A stretch of DNA of 64,000 bases from Candidatus Cloacimonadota bacterium (lineage in GTDB: Bacteria > Cloacimonadota > Cloacimonadia > Cloacimonadales > JAIOQZ01), in assembly GCA_021108395.1 (NCBI GenBank), contig JAIOQZ010000027.1, positions 1-64,000 on the forward strand, given 5' to 3'. The notes below the pieces were generated by a model. The model made no database searches. It saw only the letters and a program-made list of their open reading frames with translations, and was not told the origin of the DNA. The position numbers were made by a program, and so were the translations under genes. Shown here one piece after another: positions 52,603-61,278 of this stretch (positions are counted from its first letter, which is position 1; every line of letters starts with the position of its first letter).

Positions 52603-54078
52603 GTGGACGTATTGAACCGAATGACAACTGAACGTGACATCCTGCTGGAAGTGGCGATGGAGGCGGCGCGCTCGTATGGCGCACAGTACGCCGACATCCG
52701 CATCCAGAAAACCCGCTCCGAGATGATCTACCTGCGCAACCTGAGCCTGAAGAACACCTCGAGCGGCGTCGTTGACGGCTACGGCATCCGGGTGCTGAAG
52801 GACGGTGCCTGGGGCTTCGCGCACAACAACGTGTTCAGCAAGGACGCCGTGCAGGCCACCGCGAAGAAAGCCGCCGAGATTGCTACGCAGTCGGCGCGGG
52901 TGAAGAACGGCCCCGGCATCCGCCTGACCAGCGAGCGCAGTTACCTCGACACCTACGTCACCCCGATGGAATGGGACCCGTTCGAGATTCCGCTACAGGA
53001 GAAGGTCGAGATGATGCTCGAGGTGAACAAGACCCTGCTCAACTTCACCGACATCAAGATGGCGATGTTCTTCATCGTCTCGCAGACTGACCACAAGCTG
53101 TTCGCCTCGACGCTGGGAACGCGCCTCGATATCACCACGACATTCGTCTCGCCCTACCTACAGGCCACCGCCGTGACAAACGGCGACAGCCAGTCACGCG
53201 GGGTGCGCTATGACGGCGGCGCCGGCGGATGGGAAATCATCGACGACGCCGACTATGTGAGACAGGCGCCGCGCATCGCCGAAGAAGCCATCATGAAGTG
53301 CCACGCCGGCACGTTAGGCGACGAACGCCGCATGAGCCTCATCCTCGACCCGTCCAACCTCGGGCTGACCATGCACGAGAGCATCGGGCACCCCACCGAG
53401 CTTGACCGCGTACTGGGCTGGGAGGCCGACTACGCCGGCATCAGCTTCGCCACGCCGGAGAAGCTGGGCAATTACAAATACGGCGCGGACATCGTCAACT
53501 TCCTGGCCGACAACACGCTCGAAGGCGGGCTGGCCACCATGGGCTACGACGACGACGGCGTACCAGGCCAGAAGTGGCACATCATCAAGGACGGCATCCT
53601 GGTCTCCTACGGCACCACCCGCGAGACGGCCCCGTTCATCGGGCTAGACTACAGCCGCGGCTGCAACCGCGCCACCAACTACTTCAACTTCCCCATCAAC
53701 CGCATACCCAACCTCTACCTGGCGCCCGGCCAGAAGCGGATGTCGCCCGAAGACCTCATCACCGATACCGAGGACGGCGTGATGGTCGAGGGGCTGGGCA
53801 GCTTCTCCATCGACCAGCATCGCGTCAACTTCCAGTTCGGCGGCGACCTGTTCTGGGAGATCAAGAACGGCAAGCGCACGCGTATGCTGAAAAAGGTGCT
53901 CTATAAGTCGAACAACCCCGAGTTCTGGAACGCCTGCGACGCCATCTGCGACCACCGGTTCTGGAAGCCCATCAGCGTCACCAACTGCGGCAAGGGGCAG
54001 CCCAACCAGTCGGGCCGCATGACCCACGGCGCCGCGCACACGCGCTTTCGCAACATCCGCGTAGGAGGCTCACAATGA
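52603..54078 (+). CDS. TldD-type metalloprotease (second pair)
   Basis: The 491-residue protein starts at a GTG with an AGGAGGT ribosome site six bases upstream; an ATG at 52621 is an alternative without a site. The metal motif is 'LTMHESIGHPTELDRVLG' (HExxxH), and the C-terminal 'NCGKGQPNQSGRMTHGAAHTRFRNIRVGG' (read in parts) mirrors the first TldD. It is clearly distinct from the 10.9-kb copy, so this is an ancient paralog, not a recent duplication. Its stop overlaps the next start by 4 nt (ATGA). Confidence 0.92.
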   Translation: MDVLNRMTTERDILLEVAMEAARSYGAQYADIRIQKTRSEMIYLRNLSLKNTSSGVVDGYGIRVLKDGAWGFAHNNVFSKDAVQATAKKAAEIATQSARVKNGPGIRLTSERSYLDTYVTPMEWDPFEIPLQEKVEMMLEVNKTLLNFTDIKMAMFFIVSQTDHKLFASTLGTRLDITTTFVSPYLQATAVTNGDSQSRGVRYDGGAGGWEIIDDADYVRQAPRIAEEAIMKCHAGTLGDERRMSLILDPSNLGLTMHESIGHPTELDRVLGWEADYAGISFATPEKLGNYKYGADIVNFLADNTLEGGLATMGYDDDGVPGQKWHIIKDGILVSYGTTRETAPFIGLDYSRGCNRATNYFNFPINRIPNLYLAPGQKRMSPEDLITDTEDGVMVEGLGSFSIDQHRVNFQFGGDLFWEIKNGKRTRMLKKVLYKSNNPEFWNACDAICDHRFWKPISVTNCGKGQPNQSGRMTHGAAHTRFRNIRVGGSQ

Positions 54079-55349
54079 CCATCGAGCAAGCACACGAATA
54101 CATCCGCAAACACATCGAGGCCGACGACTACACGCTGTACGCCAGTTCGCGGGACATCCTCCAGACCCGCTTCGCCCAGAACGCCATCACGCAGCACATG
54201 CACGGTGCCCACCAGAACATCAGACTGAGCGTGGCGTTTGGCAATCGCACCGGAGTGGCCACGGCCAACAACCTCGAAGAGGACACCATCTCCTGGCTGC
54301 TCGAAACCGCACAGAACATCGCTCGGCTCAACCAGCCCGATCCCGAATACGTCCCCAGCGAGGGCCATCACGAGCTGCCCGAAACCGACAACTACGACGA
54401 AGCAACGGCGGCCTGGCCGATCCAGAGCATGGTTGACGGCGTCGAAGCCTGCGTTCGCAACGCCGAGAAGCGCGAGGCGAAGGTGGCGGGCATCAGCAGT
54501 CGCTACATCATCGGCAGCCAGGTGTTCACCGCCAACGGTTTCGTCGGCGCCGAGCGCTACACCGAGTTCAGCCACTCGATGACGATGAAGAAGGAAGGCG
54601 CCGAAACAAAGGTGAGCCTGGGCGTGAAGCGCATCGGCGCGTTCGACATGACTGCGCTCATCGACCAGATGAACGGCCAGTTCGACAGCCTTACCGGGCT
54701 GTTGCCCATCGAAGCCGGCAAATACACCGTCATCATGCGTCCGCAGGCGGTGGCCAGCCTGTTCAACATGCTGAGCTACTACATGCAGCGCCGCAGCGCC
54801 GACGAGGGCGTCAGTCCCTTCACCGACCAGATCGGCAAGCCCATGTTCGGCGACCGCTTCAACCTGCTCTCCACCTGCGACGACCCCGAAATGTACACCC
54901 CCTCGTTCGACTACAACCTGCGCCCGGCGCACACGGTGTCCTGGGTGAAGGACGGCGTGGTCGAGAACCTGCCCGCTGACCGTTACTGGGCCAAGAAGCA
55001 GGGCGTCGAGCCGGTGACGAGCTTCAACTCATACATCCCCGGCGGCGACGTCACCGAGGCCGAGATGATGAAGCAGGCCGGCAGCGGACTCATCCTCAAC
55101 GACCTCTGGTACATCCGCATGGTTGACCAGAAGCGCGGCGAGTTCACCGGCATGACCCGCGACGGCGTGATGCGCTTCGAGAACGGCAAGATTGTGGGCG
55201 CGGTGCATAACCTGCGCTGGAACGAGATTACCCACGAGGCGATGCAGCGTCTGCTGGCGCTCGGCCCCGCAGTGCTGCTCAGTCCCAACAGCAAGGTACC
55301 CACCATGCTCATCAAGGACTTCAACTTCGTCGATACCACGACGTTCTAA
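54075..55349 (+). CDS. TldE/PmbA-type partner (second pair)
   Basis: The 424-residue TldE-like protein lacks the metal motif and ends 'FTGMTRDGVMRFENGKIVGAVHNLRWNEITHEAMQRLLALGP' (read in parts), the family's C-terminal hallmark. It should form a heterodimer with the upstream TldD. The pair may process a peptide precursor or clear unfolded peptides; no small precursor gene is visible nearby. A strong terminator follows. Confidence 0.88.
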   Translation: MTIEQAHEYIRKHIEADDYTLYASSRDILQTRFAQNAITQHMHGAHQNIRLSVAFGNRTGVATANNLEEDTISWLLETAQNIARLNQPDPEYVPSEGHHELPETDNYDEATAAWPIQSMVDGVEACVRNAEKREAKVAGISSRYIIGSQVFTANGFVGAERYTEFSHSMTMKKEGAETKVSLGVKRIGAFDMTALIDQMNGQFDSLTGLLPIEAGKYTVIMRPQAVASLFNMLSYYMQRRSADEGVSPFTDQIGKPMFGDRFNLLSTCDDPEMYTPSFDYNLRPAHTVSWVKDGVVENLPADRYWAKKQGVEPVTSFNSYIPGGDVTEAEMMKQAGSGLILNDLWYIRMVDQKRGEFTGMTRDGVMRFENGKIVGAVHNLRWNEITHEAMQRLLALGPAVLLSPNSKVPTMLIKDFNFVDTTTF

Positions 55350-55361
55350 GAGGCGATATTG

Positions 55362-55401
55362 TCCCCCCAGGGAGCCGAGGGGCTTGCTGGGGGGATTTTT
55401 T
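55362..55401 (+). terminator. intrinsic terminator after the second TldE gene
   Basis: TCCCCCCAG and CTGGGGGGA form a perfect 9-bp stem around a 16-nt loop, followed by six T. It begins 12 nt after the stop codon. Confidence 0.93.
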
Positions 55402-55419
55402 GTCTGAAGCAGGGGACTT

Positions 55420-55546
55420 GTCTGAATCAGGATTTACTGGATTAGGGATATTTACAGGATTAAGAGATAAGAAAATGCAGCCAGGCTTGTTGTTCTTTAT
55501 TCCGAATCCTGATAATATCTTACATCCTGTAAATCCTGATTCAGAC
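55420..55546. repeat. inverted-repeat element (MITE-like)
   Basis: GTCTGAATCAGGATTTA (55420-55436) and its perfect reverse complement TAAATCCTGATTCAGAC (55530-55546) flank about 90 nt of AT-rich DNA; past one mismatch the arms stay alike (CTGGAT/CAGGAT). Internal GGATTA/TAATCC-type segments suggest further arms. No ORF lies inside. The motif looks like a dispersed short repeat found in many genomes. Confidence 0.75.
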
Positions 55547-55625
55547 ATTTAATTTTCCGCTTGACACGGCCAAACCTCTGACAGACGATAAAATAAGCTG
55601 ACACAGCAAGCACAGGAGAAACAAA

Positions 55626-56474
55626 ATGAGTGAAGCAATTGTTCAAAGTTACCACCCCTCTATTCAAGTGAATGGCCTGAATTCTATTGAACCGAAGGAG
55701 AAAATTGTCTGCTGGTTGGACTTAATGGGGATTGCCAAACGATTTATGCTTTCCCTGGAGTCTTCTGGATATTACATAATGAAGCTTCACATTGCGCTTC
55801 ACCATTGCCTGAATAAGCTCGACGCTAATGTAATGAATAAGTTTCGATTATACCCCCTTCTTGACGGCGCGTATATTGTTTGTTCAGTTGATCAGATGCC
55901 TTCGTTTGAAAAATTCATCAGAGAAGTGTTTTTTTGTTTTGCTCATGATGTTGTATTTCAGAAATCATCATACCATATGTACATACCAAGGGGGAGTGTG
56001 TCAGTTGGCAGAGTAATTGAAGGAAGTGATTTCCAAAACTCAAGTGATGCTGAATCTATGACTCATCAATTGGGAAATGTTAATGTGGAAATTAGCCGTG
56101 ATTATGCCAGTACTTTGATGTTTGGTATGCCCATCTCACAAGCCTACGCGTCGGAGAGCTCTGCACCACCGTTTGGTTTGTATATTCACGAATCAGCACG
56201 TTTCGATAAATTTTCAGGTCAAACATGGTTTCGCTGGTTTGACATTAGAGAACCACAACACATGGAGTGTATTGCACCACTAATAAAGAAATTGGCTGAA
56301 TACTATACGTATTATATCAAGCGTCACAGGGAATTAGGATATGAGCTTGAGAAAATGAAACAGCATTTACTAATGGTTATTGACTACTTTGGCAATCATA
56401 AGGATAAAGAATTAGATACAGAACAAATAAAGCCATTGCGAGAGACATTAGAAGAATTGGAAAAAGCCAAGTAA
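55626..56474 (+). CDS. AT-rich orphan protein with nucleotide-cyclase-like pattern
   Basis: I do not recognise a named family for this 282-residue protein. The order of motifs resembles prokaryotic cyclase-like (ferredoxin-fold) proteins: 'KIVCWLDLMGIAKRF' as strand plus first Asp, 'YPLLDGAYIVCSV' as second Asp region, 'YIPRGSVSVGRVIEG' as the 'RG.iS.G' turn, and 'LMFGMPISQAYASESSAPPFGLYIHESARF' (read in parts) as the 'FG.a...Ay..E' helix. No signal or membrane segment; the tail is a coiled helix. The ATG at 55626 has AGGAG upstream. Placed between two inverted-repeat elements and AT-rich, it looks acquired. A cyclic-nucleotide or defence role is inference only. Confidence 0.55.
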   Translation: MSEAIVQSYHPSIQVNGLNSIEPKEKIVCWLDLMGIAKRFMLSLESSGYYIMKLHIALHHCLNKLDANVMNKFRLYPLLDGAYIVCSVDQMPSFEKFIREVFFCFAHDVVFQKSSYHMYIPRGSVSVGRVIEGSDFQNSSDAESMTHQLGNVNVEISRDYASTLMFGMPISQAYASESSAPPFGLYIHESARFDKFSGQTWFRWFDIREPQHMECIAPLIKKLAEYYTYYIKRHRELGYELEKMKQHLLMVIDYFGNHKDKELDTEQIKPLRETLEELEKAK

Positions 56475-56553
56475 AAAGTTCCTACTCCAGCAATAGCAGC
56501 TTCGTCATCTTGATGTCACAAATTGTGACCTCAAGTTTTCCACCCGGCCGCTC

Positions 56554-56685
56554 TTACACCCCCCTGTCAAGGGGGAACGCCACGAAGTGGCAGGGGGGTA
56601 TTATCTTTGTCTGCCAGTGCGTTCTCTGCTTTTCATACCCCCCTGACCCGCCGACGGGTCTGCCCCCCTTGACAGGGGGGTGTAA
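56554..56685. repeat. nested inverted-repeat element (copy 2 of the 3.4-kb hairpin family)
   Basis: Outer arms of 22 bp match perfectly, one beginning TTACACCCCCCTG at 56554-56575 and its reverse complement ending GGTGTAA at 56664-56685. Inside, a nested CAGGGGGGTAT/ATACCCCCCTG pair and a GCCAC-GAA-GTGGC hairpin (56579-56591) occur. The hairpin and the following CAGGGGGGTA match the copy at 3498-3519 (GCCGC-GAA-GCGGC), with a paired base change that keeps the stem. Confidence 0.8.
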
Positions 56686-56693
56686 AGACAGCG

Positions 56694-58214
56694 CTACTCC
56701 AACAGCAACACCTTCGTCGTCGCTTCGCTGTCGCCCGCCGTCACCCGCGCCAGATAAACCCCGCCGGCCAGTCCGGCGGCATCCCACGAGACGCGCCGTG
56801 TACCGGCAGACACCGCCCCGCTGAACAACTCGGCCACGCGCCTGCCGCGAATGCTATACACGCGCACCTCGGCATGGCACGGCTGCGCCACCGCGAACTC
56901 GATGGTCGTGCTTGGATTGAACGGGTTGGGCCAGGCGCGCAGTCGCACCCCGCCGCTGTGCGGCGCCTCTTCCCCATCCACCGATGTCCAGTCGCCGAAA
57001 AGGTCGTCGAGGGTGAGCACGGTGTAGGGGCCTTCGTAGGCGTAGTGGTCGCTGGTGGTGGTGGCGAAGCCGACTGTCATGGTGGCTGTCTCGAAGCAGA
57101 TGGACTGGAGGTTGTTGCTGCCGCCCGCGGCTCCGGCCAGCAACTTCGGGTTGCGTTCGAGCGTCATCAGCGGGTCGATGTCGAGCGAATCGACGATTGC
57201 GTTGTAGCGGTTGCAATACATGGGCGGGTAGAGCGTGCGGAAGTGGTTGGTGGCGGCGAGGTTCACGCCGGGTACCGCGGTGTTGTCGGCCAGTGTGCGC
57301 ACGCTGACGCCCGCCGCGTCGTTGCTCTCGACGATGCGCGGCTCTTCCTCACCTGGCGAAACTACCAGCGTGACGATGGTGCCGGGGCGTCGCCGGTGGC
57401 TCTGCATGGCGGACACAACGTCGTCGAGGGTGTGCTCGCCGTCGCCGTCGGAATCAAAGCGTTCGACACCGGCGCGCAGGGTGAGCAACTGCGGATGAAA
57501 CGCGTCGCTGCCCGTGCCCAGGGCGTGGGAACTGCCCATGTTGAGCATACAGGCGCGGCCTGTTTCGTCCACCGTGCTCAACGCGCCTATCAGTCCGGGG
57601 TAAGTGAAGCTCGCCCAGCCGATTTCGTCGTCCTCGGAAGGCTGCTGCACGATGATCAGCGGGTTGTCGCGCAGGGTTTGGTTGCTGCTCCAATCCATGA
57701 AGCGCGTCATCACGAGTTCGCCGCCGAGCGTCGGGGCGTTCTGGGTGGCTTCGCCCCAACTACTGAGCGTGGCGCAACCGAAGTAAGTGGGGTCGAAGCG
57801 GAGGGTGATGGCCGAGAGATCGACGATGGCGTTCACAATGAGCACGTCGGTGACATCGAGGTCACGGCTCAGGGCGCTGTTGTAGAGGCTCTGACCACCG
57901 GCCACCGCGCCATCCAGCAGCGCCTGGCCTTCGACCACGTAGTCGGCGTCCACCTCGAACAACTGCTCGAACAGCCCCCTGACCTGCGCGTAGTATATCG
58001 GATTACCGCTCATCAGGTAGTTCAGGAAATAGTCGTTGAACAGTTCGAGCGTTTCCTCGCCCAGCAGATAGCCGAGAGCGTATCCGCGCTCCTGGTGAGT
58101 GCCCCAGACGCGCACCACCTGTTTGTCGTCAAACCAGCGAATCTCGCCGTTTGCCTGCGCCAGAGCGCCGACGGCAATGGTTGCCAGCAGTAAGGCCATC
58201 AGCAGACGTTTCAT
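56694..58214 (-). CDS. secreted C45-like Ntn hydrolase with sorting domain
   Basis: The chain has 506 residues from the ATG complementing 58212-58214, with GGAGG upstream. A signal peptide (LLMALLLATIAVGALA) is followed by a domain resembling peptidase C45/acyl-CoA:6-APA acyltransferase-like Ntn hydrolases: the likely nucleophile is C147 in 'FGCATLSSWG', with 'MTRFMDWSSNQTL' after it. Autocatalytic cleavage before that Cys would be expected. The C-terminus 'LRAWPNPFNPSTTIEFAVA', 'VRVYSIRGRRVAELFSG' and 'GVYLARVTAGDSEATTKVLLLE' (read in parts) is a type IX sorting domain, so it is secreted and probably surface-bound. Substrate is unknown; peptidase or amidase activity is inferred. Confidence 0.75.
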   Translation of the reverse strand: MKRLLMALLLATIAVGALAQANGEIRWFDDKQVVRVWGTHQERGYALGYLLGEETLELFNDYFLNYLMSGNPIYYAQVRGLFEQLFEVDADYVVEGQALLDGAVAGGQSLYNSALSRDLDVTDVLIVNAIVDLSAITLRFDPTYFGCATLSSWGEATQNAPTLGGELVMTRFMDWSSNQTLRDNPLIIVQQPSEDDEIGWASFTYPGLIGALSTVDETGRACMLNMGSSHALGTGSDAFHPQLLTLRAGVERFDSDGDGEHTLDDVVSAMQSHRRRPGTIVTLVVSPGEEEPRIVESNDAAGVSVRTLADNTAVPGVNLAATNHFRTLYPPMYCNRYNAIVDSLDIDPLMTLERNPKLLAGAAGGSNNLQSICFETATMTVGFATTTSDHYAYEGPYTVLTLDDLFGDWTSVDGEEAPHSGGVRLRAWPNPFNPSTTIEFAVAQPCHAEVRVYSIRGRRVAELFSGAVSAGTRRVSWDAAGLAGGVYLARVTAGDSEATTKVLLLE

Positions 58215-58215
58215 C

Positions 58216-58758
58216 TTATCCTCCAAGGTTATATCGCATTTTCAGTTGTATCCAGTTATCCGTAAAAAGGACGCGGTAGTGCGGGTTGTACAGGCGACGA
58301 TAGGCCTCGCTGTGATGTATCAGGGACGACTCCACCGGCAGCGACAGCACGCGGACGCGGGTCTCGTCATCGGGACGAGCAAACCCTTCACGCATCAGCC
58401 ACTGCGCCAGCGGTTTCCAGTCGGCAGGCCAGGCGGCGACATCGTGAACGACCGGCACGGCGGCGCTGCTCAGGAAGGCCTGTAACAGCGGCTCGGTCGG
58501 CAGGCCCTGCGCTTTCCATGGCCCCAGGTGCAGGCGGCCATAGTCGGCGCCGATGGGCTGCCAGAGCGGTTCACCTGTGTTGAGGTCGTCTTCGAGTTCG
58601 CCCAGCAACATTCGGTGAGCAGCGTCTGCGTCGCTCACCATGTGCCCGGGACCATACCGCGCCTGAAAGAACAGCTTGCACCAGTCCTGCAAACGCGCTT
58701 CAGGGTGCAGCAACCGCTCGACATCGGCAATGAGATGCAACTGACGTTCATGTTTCAT
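58216..58758 (-). CDS. conserved uncharacterised protein
   Basis: The chain has 180 residues from the ATG complementing 58756-58758, overlapping the end of the amidohydrolase gene by 11 nt. 'LQDWCKLFFQARYGPGHMVSDADAAHRML' (read in parts) resembles a conserved family seen in various bacteria ('FYQAEFGPGHLI'), with no established function. The sequence has no membrane segment and ends in 'LFTDNWIQLKMRYNLGG'. It is probably cotranscribed with the amidohydrolase upstream. Confidence 0.65.
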   Translation of the reverse strand: MKHERQLHLIADVERLLHPEARLQDWCKLFFQARYGPGHMVSDADAAHRMLLGELEDDLNTGEPLWQPIGADYGRLHLGPWKAQGLPTEPLLQAFLSSAAVPVVHDVAAWPADWKPLAQWLMREGFARPDDETRVRVLSLPVESSLIHHSEAYRRLYNPHYRVLFTDNWIQLKMRYNLGG

Positions 58759-60241
58759 AGACAGTCTCCCCCCGCTTGACCACCCGCAGCACAGCAGGCG
58801 GTTCATCGCCACCCAGCGGGTCATCCGCGAGGCAGACGAAATCGGCCTGCAAGCCCGGCGACAGGTGACCCAGCCGGTTCTCGTCACGGCTCAGATACGC
58901 CGCGCCGGTGGTCCACAGTCCCAGCGCCTGCTGCGGCGAAAGGCTCTCGGCGGGATTGTGCATGTTCACGGCGGCGCGCATACCCGCAAGCGGATCGAGC
59001 GGTGTGATGTACCAGTCGCTGCCGGCGGCCACATGGATACCGCGTGACAGCATCGAGGCCAGGCGGTTGGTGCGCGAGGCGCGTTCCTGCCCCAGCACGC
59101 GAGTATATAATCCAGCCGCCCACAGTCGGTCAAAGGCTGGCTGCATCACGGCGACAATGCCTGCGGCGGCCATGCGGTCGAGCAAGGCGTCGTCGGTCAG
59201 CTCGCAGTGGATAATTGCGTGACGAAGATCGCACGAGTTGCCGCGCTGTGCTTTCTTTACCTGTTGTCGCTGTGCGACTTCGACCGCCGCCACGAACCGT
59301 TCGATGGCCGCGTCGCCGATGGCGTGCGCCGACACCTGCAATCCAAGCTCGTGCGCTCGACCCACGAAGTCGCGCCAGTTGTGCTCGTTGCGATAGAGAC
59401 GGCCACTTGTGCCCGGCATGTCGGCATAGGGCTGGCGAAGAGCGGCGGTGTGGCTGCCCAGGCTGCCGTCAACCAGGATGCAGCCGCCCACTCGCGTGGC
59501 GCCCAGCGAGGCGGCGCGGTCGGCGTCAAATATCTGTGGATAGAGCAGGTATTCGACGGGAAAGCGGTCGAGGTTGTTGCGCAGGAGGGCGTAGTGCAGA
59601 GGGTCGCGGTCGGTGTCGCCCACCATCGTGTGTACGGTGGTGCAGCCGGCGGCCAGCGCGATAGCGGCGGCGCGGTCGTAACAGCGCAGCACGGCTTCAT
59701 CGTTCGGTTGGCGGTGAAACCAGTGCGCGGCAATGTCGTTGTGCTCCAGCAGCAGCAGACCGGAGTCGTCGGGCGGGGAGTGGCCGCGCCAGTCGATGGC
59801 GCGCAGGGCGGCGGTGTTCACCTGGCACGAATGCCCGTCCACGCGACGCAGCAGACAGGGCACGTCTGGGACGACGCGGTCCATCTCGGCGCAGGTGGGA
59901 AAGCGCTGCTCGGCAATGGCTGTCTCGTCGAACCGCCAGGCGAAGACCATCCCGCTCAGCGGCGCAGTGGACGCCAGCAGACCGAAGACGTCATCGAGCC
60001 TGCGCGCCAGCGACAGGTCGGCGCCCAGATTGTACAGCCCGCCCTCGAACGAGTGCGTGTGCGCGTCGATGAAGCCAGGGCAGACGACGGTGCCCTGCAA
60101 ATCCACTCGTGGGACGCCGGGCAGCGACGGCGGGGCGTCGTACAGTGCGTCCACAAGGCCGTCACGCGCCAGCAGCGCCGAGGCCGCCGGGCGCTCGCTG
60201 TCAAGCGTGTGGATGCGCACGTTTATGTAGAGCGTGATCAT
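58748..60241 (-). CDS. Amidohydro_3-family metal-dependent hydrolase (YtcJ-like)
   Basis: The 497-residue protein is in the amidohydrolase superfamily: 'CPGFIDAHTHSFEGGLY' (first two His), 'LEHNDIAAHWF', 'HTMVGDTDRDP', 'VSAHAIGDAAIERFV', 'RHAIIHCELTDDALL' and a final 'AAGSDWYITPLDP' with the catalytic Asp. 'GGCILVDGSLGSHTAAL' is typical of this family. Members are imidase- or formamidase-like with unknown natural substrates. The start at 60241 is AUG; the last codons overlap the next gene. Confidence 0.88.
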   Translation of the reverse strand: MITLYINVRIHTLDSERPAASALLARDGLVDALYDAPPSLPGVPRVDLQGTVVCPGFIDAHTHSFEGGLYNLGADLSLARRLDDVFGLLASTAPLSGMVFAWRFDETAIAEQRFPTCAEMDRVVPDVPCLLRRVDGHSCQVNTAALRAIDWRGHSPPDDSGLLLLEHNDIAAHWFHRQPNDEAVLRCYDRAAAIALAAGCTTVHTMVGDTDRDPLHYALLRNNLDRFPVEYLLYPQIFDADRAASLGATRVGGCILVDGSLGSHTAALRQPYADMPGTSGRLYRNEHNWRDFVGRAHELGLQVSAHAIGDAAIERFVAAVEVAQRQQVKKAQRGNSCDLRHAIIHCELTDDALLDRMAAAGIVAVMQPAFDRLWAAGLYTRVLGQERASRTNRLASMLSRGIHVAAGSDWYITPLDPLAGMRAAVNMHNPAESLSPQQALGLWTTGAAYLSRDENRLGHLSPGLQADFVCLADDPLGGDEPPAVLRVVKRGETVYET

Positions 60242-60338
60242 GGGGCTATTGAAGTAATGAGAAGTGAGGCGTCAAGGAAATGCGTGAAATGCACAGTAGG
60301 ACAACCGGAAGCGTGTACAGATGAGATGCAGAATCGAG

Positions 60339-61277
60339 TTATTGATTGTATTTCACACAGGGTTTATGCACTTCCTGATAATCATCCATCCATGCCATAT
60401 TTCTACTAATGACGAGTTCTTCTTTGGTTACATTATGAGTATTACTCATTGGGATTAACCTCATCTGGAATCCATGTTCCCTGACCATTGCTTTCACTTC
60501 CTCAGAATCGTCATAAGTTATGAGAAATTGTCCCTTTATATCGTCACAAAGCGAGAACAGCTTTTCATGATTAATATCCCAATGACGATAAAGACGTTTG
60601 CCCGCTTTCTTACCACCAGCTGTGTACGGTGGATCGATAAAAAAAATCACATCATCTCGATTGGAATACCTACGAATAATTTCCATCCCATCCTCATGCA
60701 GAAATTCTAAACGATCTGCAATGAAATCAAGCTCAATGAACCTGCGCGCCAAAGTCTTAGGATACCAGCGCGAGCCAACACCCTTACCATTCTCTCCATT
60801 CTTCAATAAACCTGATCCTTTCGCCAGTATTCCGCCATGAGAAGTACGATTCTTCAATATTGTTTGAAATGCGATTTCTCTTTGTTCATTAGCTGACTCG
60901 GATAACTCTCTGACAAGTGTTTCTATTGATAAATCGAACTCCATAATGCGATTTGCCATCCATTTAGCGTTCCCATTAACAACTGTCTCCCAAACAGCTG
61001 CAACTCCATCATCCAACTCTGCCATTACTGCTGAATCTACGTGGTTCTCAAACAAAGCTGTCAGGCTAATGATTCCCCCCCCAGCAAAAGGTTCCACTAA
61101 TAACTGTGGTTTCATGCCAAGTGATCGAATCCAGTTTCTAAATGTAGGAACAAACCAAGTTTTACCACCGGGATAACGGAATGGACTCCTTTGAGGTACA
61201 CTCGAAACATTAACTGGTCTTCTGTGTATTTCTTTGCTGTCCCCAGTTGAAAAAAGTGATAATTGGTGAGAGCACAT
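60339..61277 (-). CDS. Dam-type DNA adenine methylase
   Basis: The chain has 312 residues from the ATG complementing 61275-61277, two bases after the restriction gene's stop (TAATATG), so translation is coupled. It is a D12-class (Dam/DpnM) N6-adenine methyltransferase: 'FRYPGGKTW' (about 33-41) binds SAM, 'LLVEPFAGGGIISL' is the second SAM motif, and 'FFIDPPYTAGGKKAGKRLY' holds the catalytic DPPY (215-218). It should protect the host from the adjacent endonuclease. The recognised site cannot be read from the sequence. The region is AT-rich. Confidence 0.93.
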   Translation of the reverse strand: MCSHQLSLFSTGDSKEIHRRPVNVSSVPQRSPFRYPGGKTWFVPTFRNWIRSLGMKPQLLVEPFAGGGIISLTALFENHVDSAVMAELDDGVAAVWETVVNGNAKWMANRIMEFDLSIETLVRELSESANEQREIAFQTILKNRTSHGGILAKGSGLLKNGENGKGVGSRWYPKTLARRFIELDFIADRLEFLHEDGMEIIRRYSNRDDVIFFIDPPYTAGGKKAGKRLYRHWDINHEKLFSLCDDIKGQFLITYDDSEEVKAMVREHGFQMRLIPMSNTHNVTKEELVISRNMAWMDDYQEVHKPCVKYNQ

Positions 61278-61278
61278 A

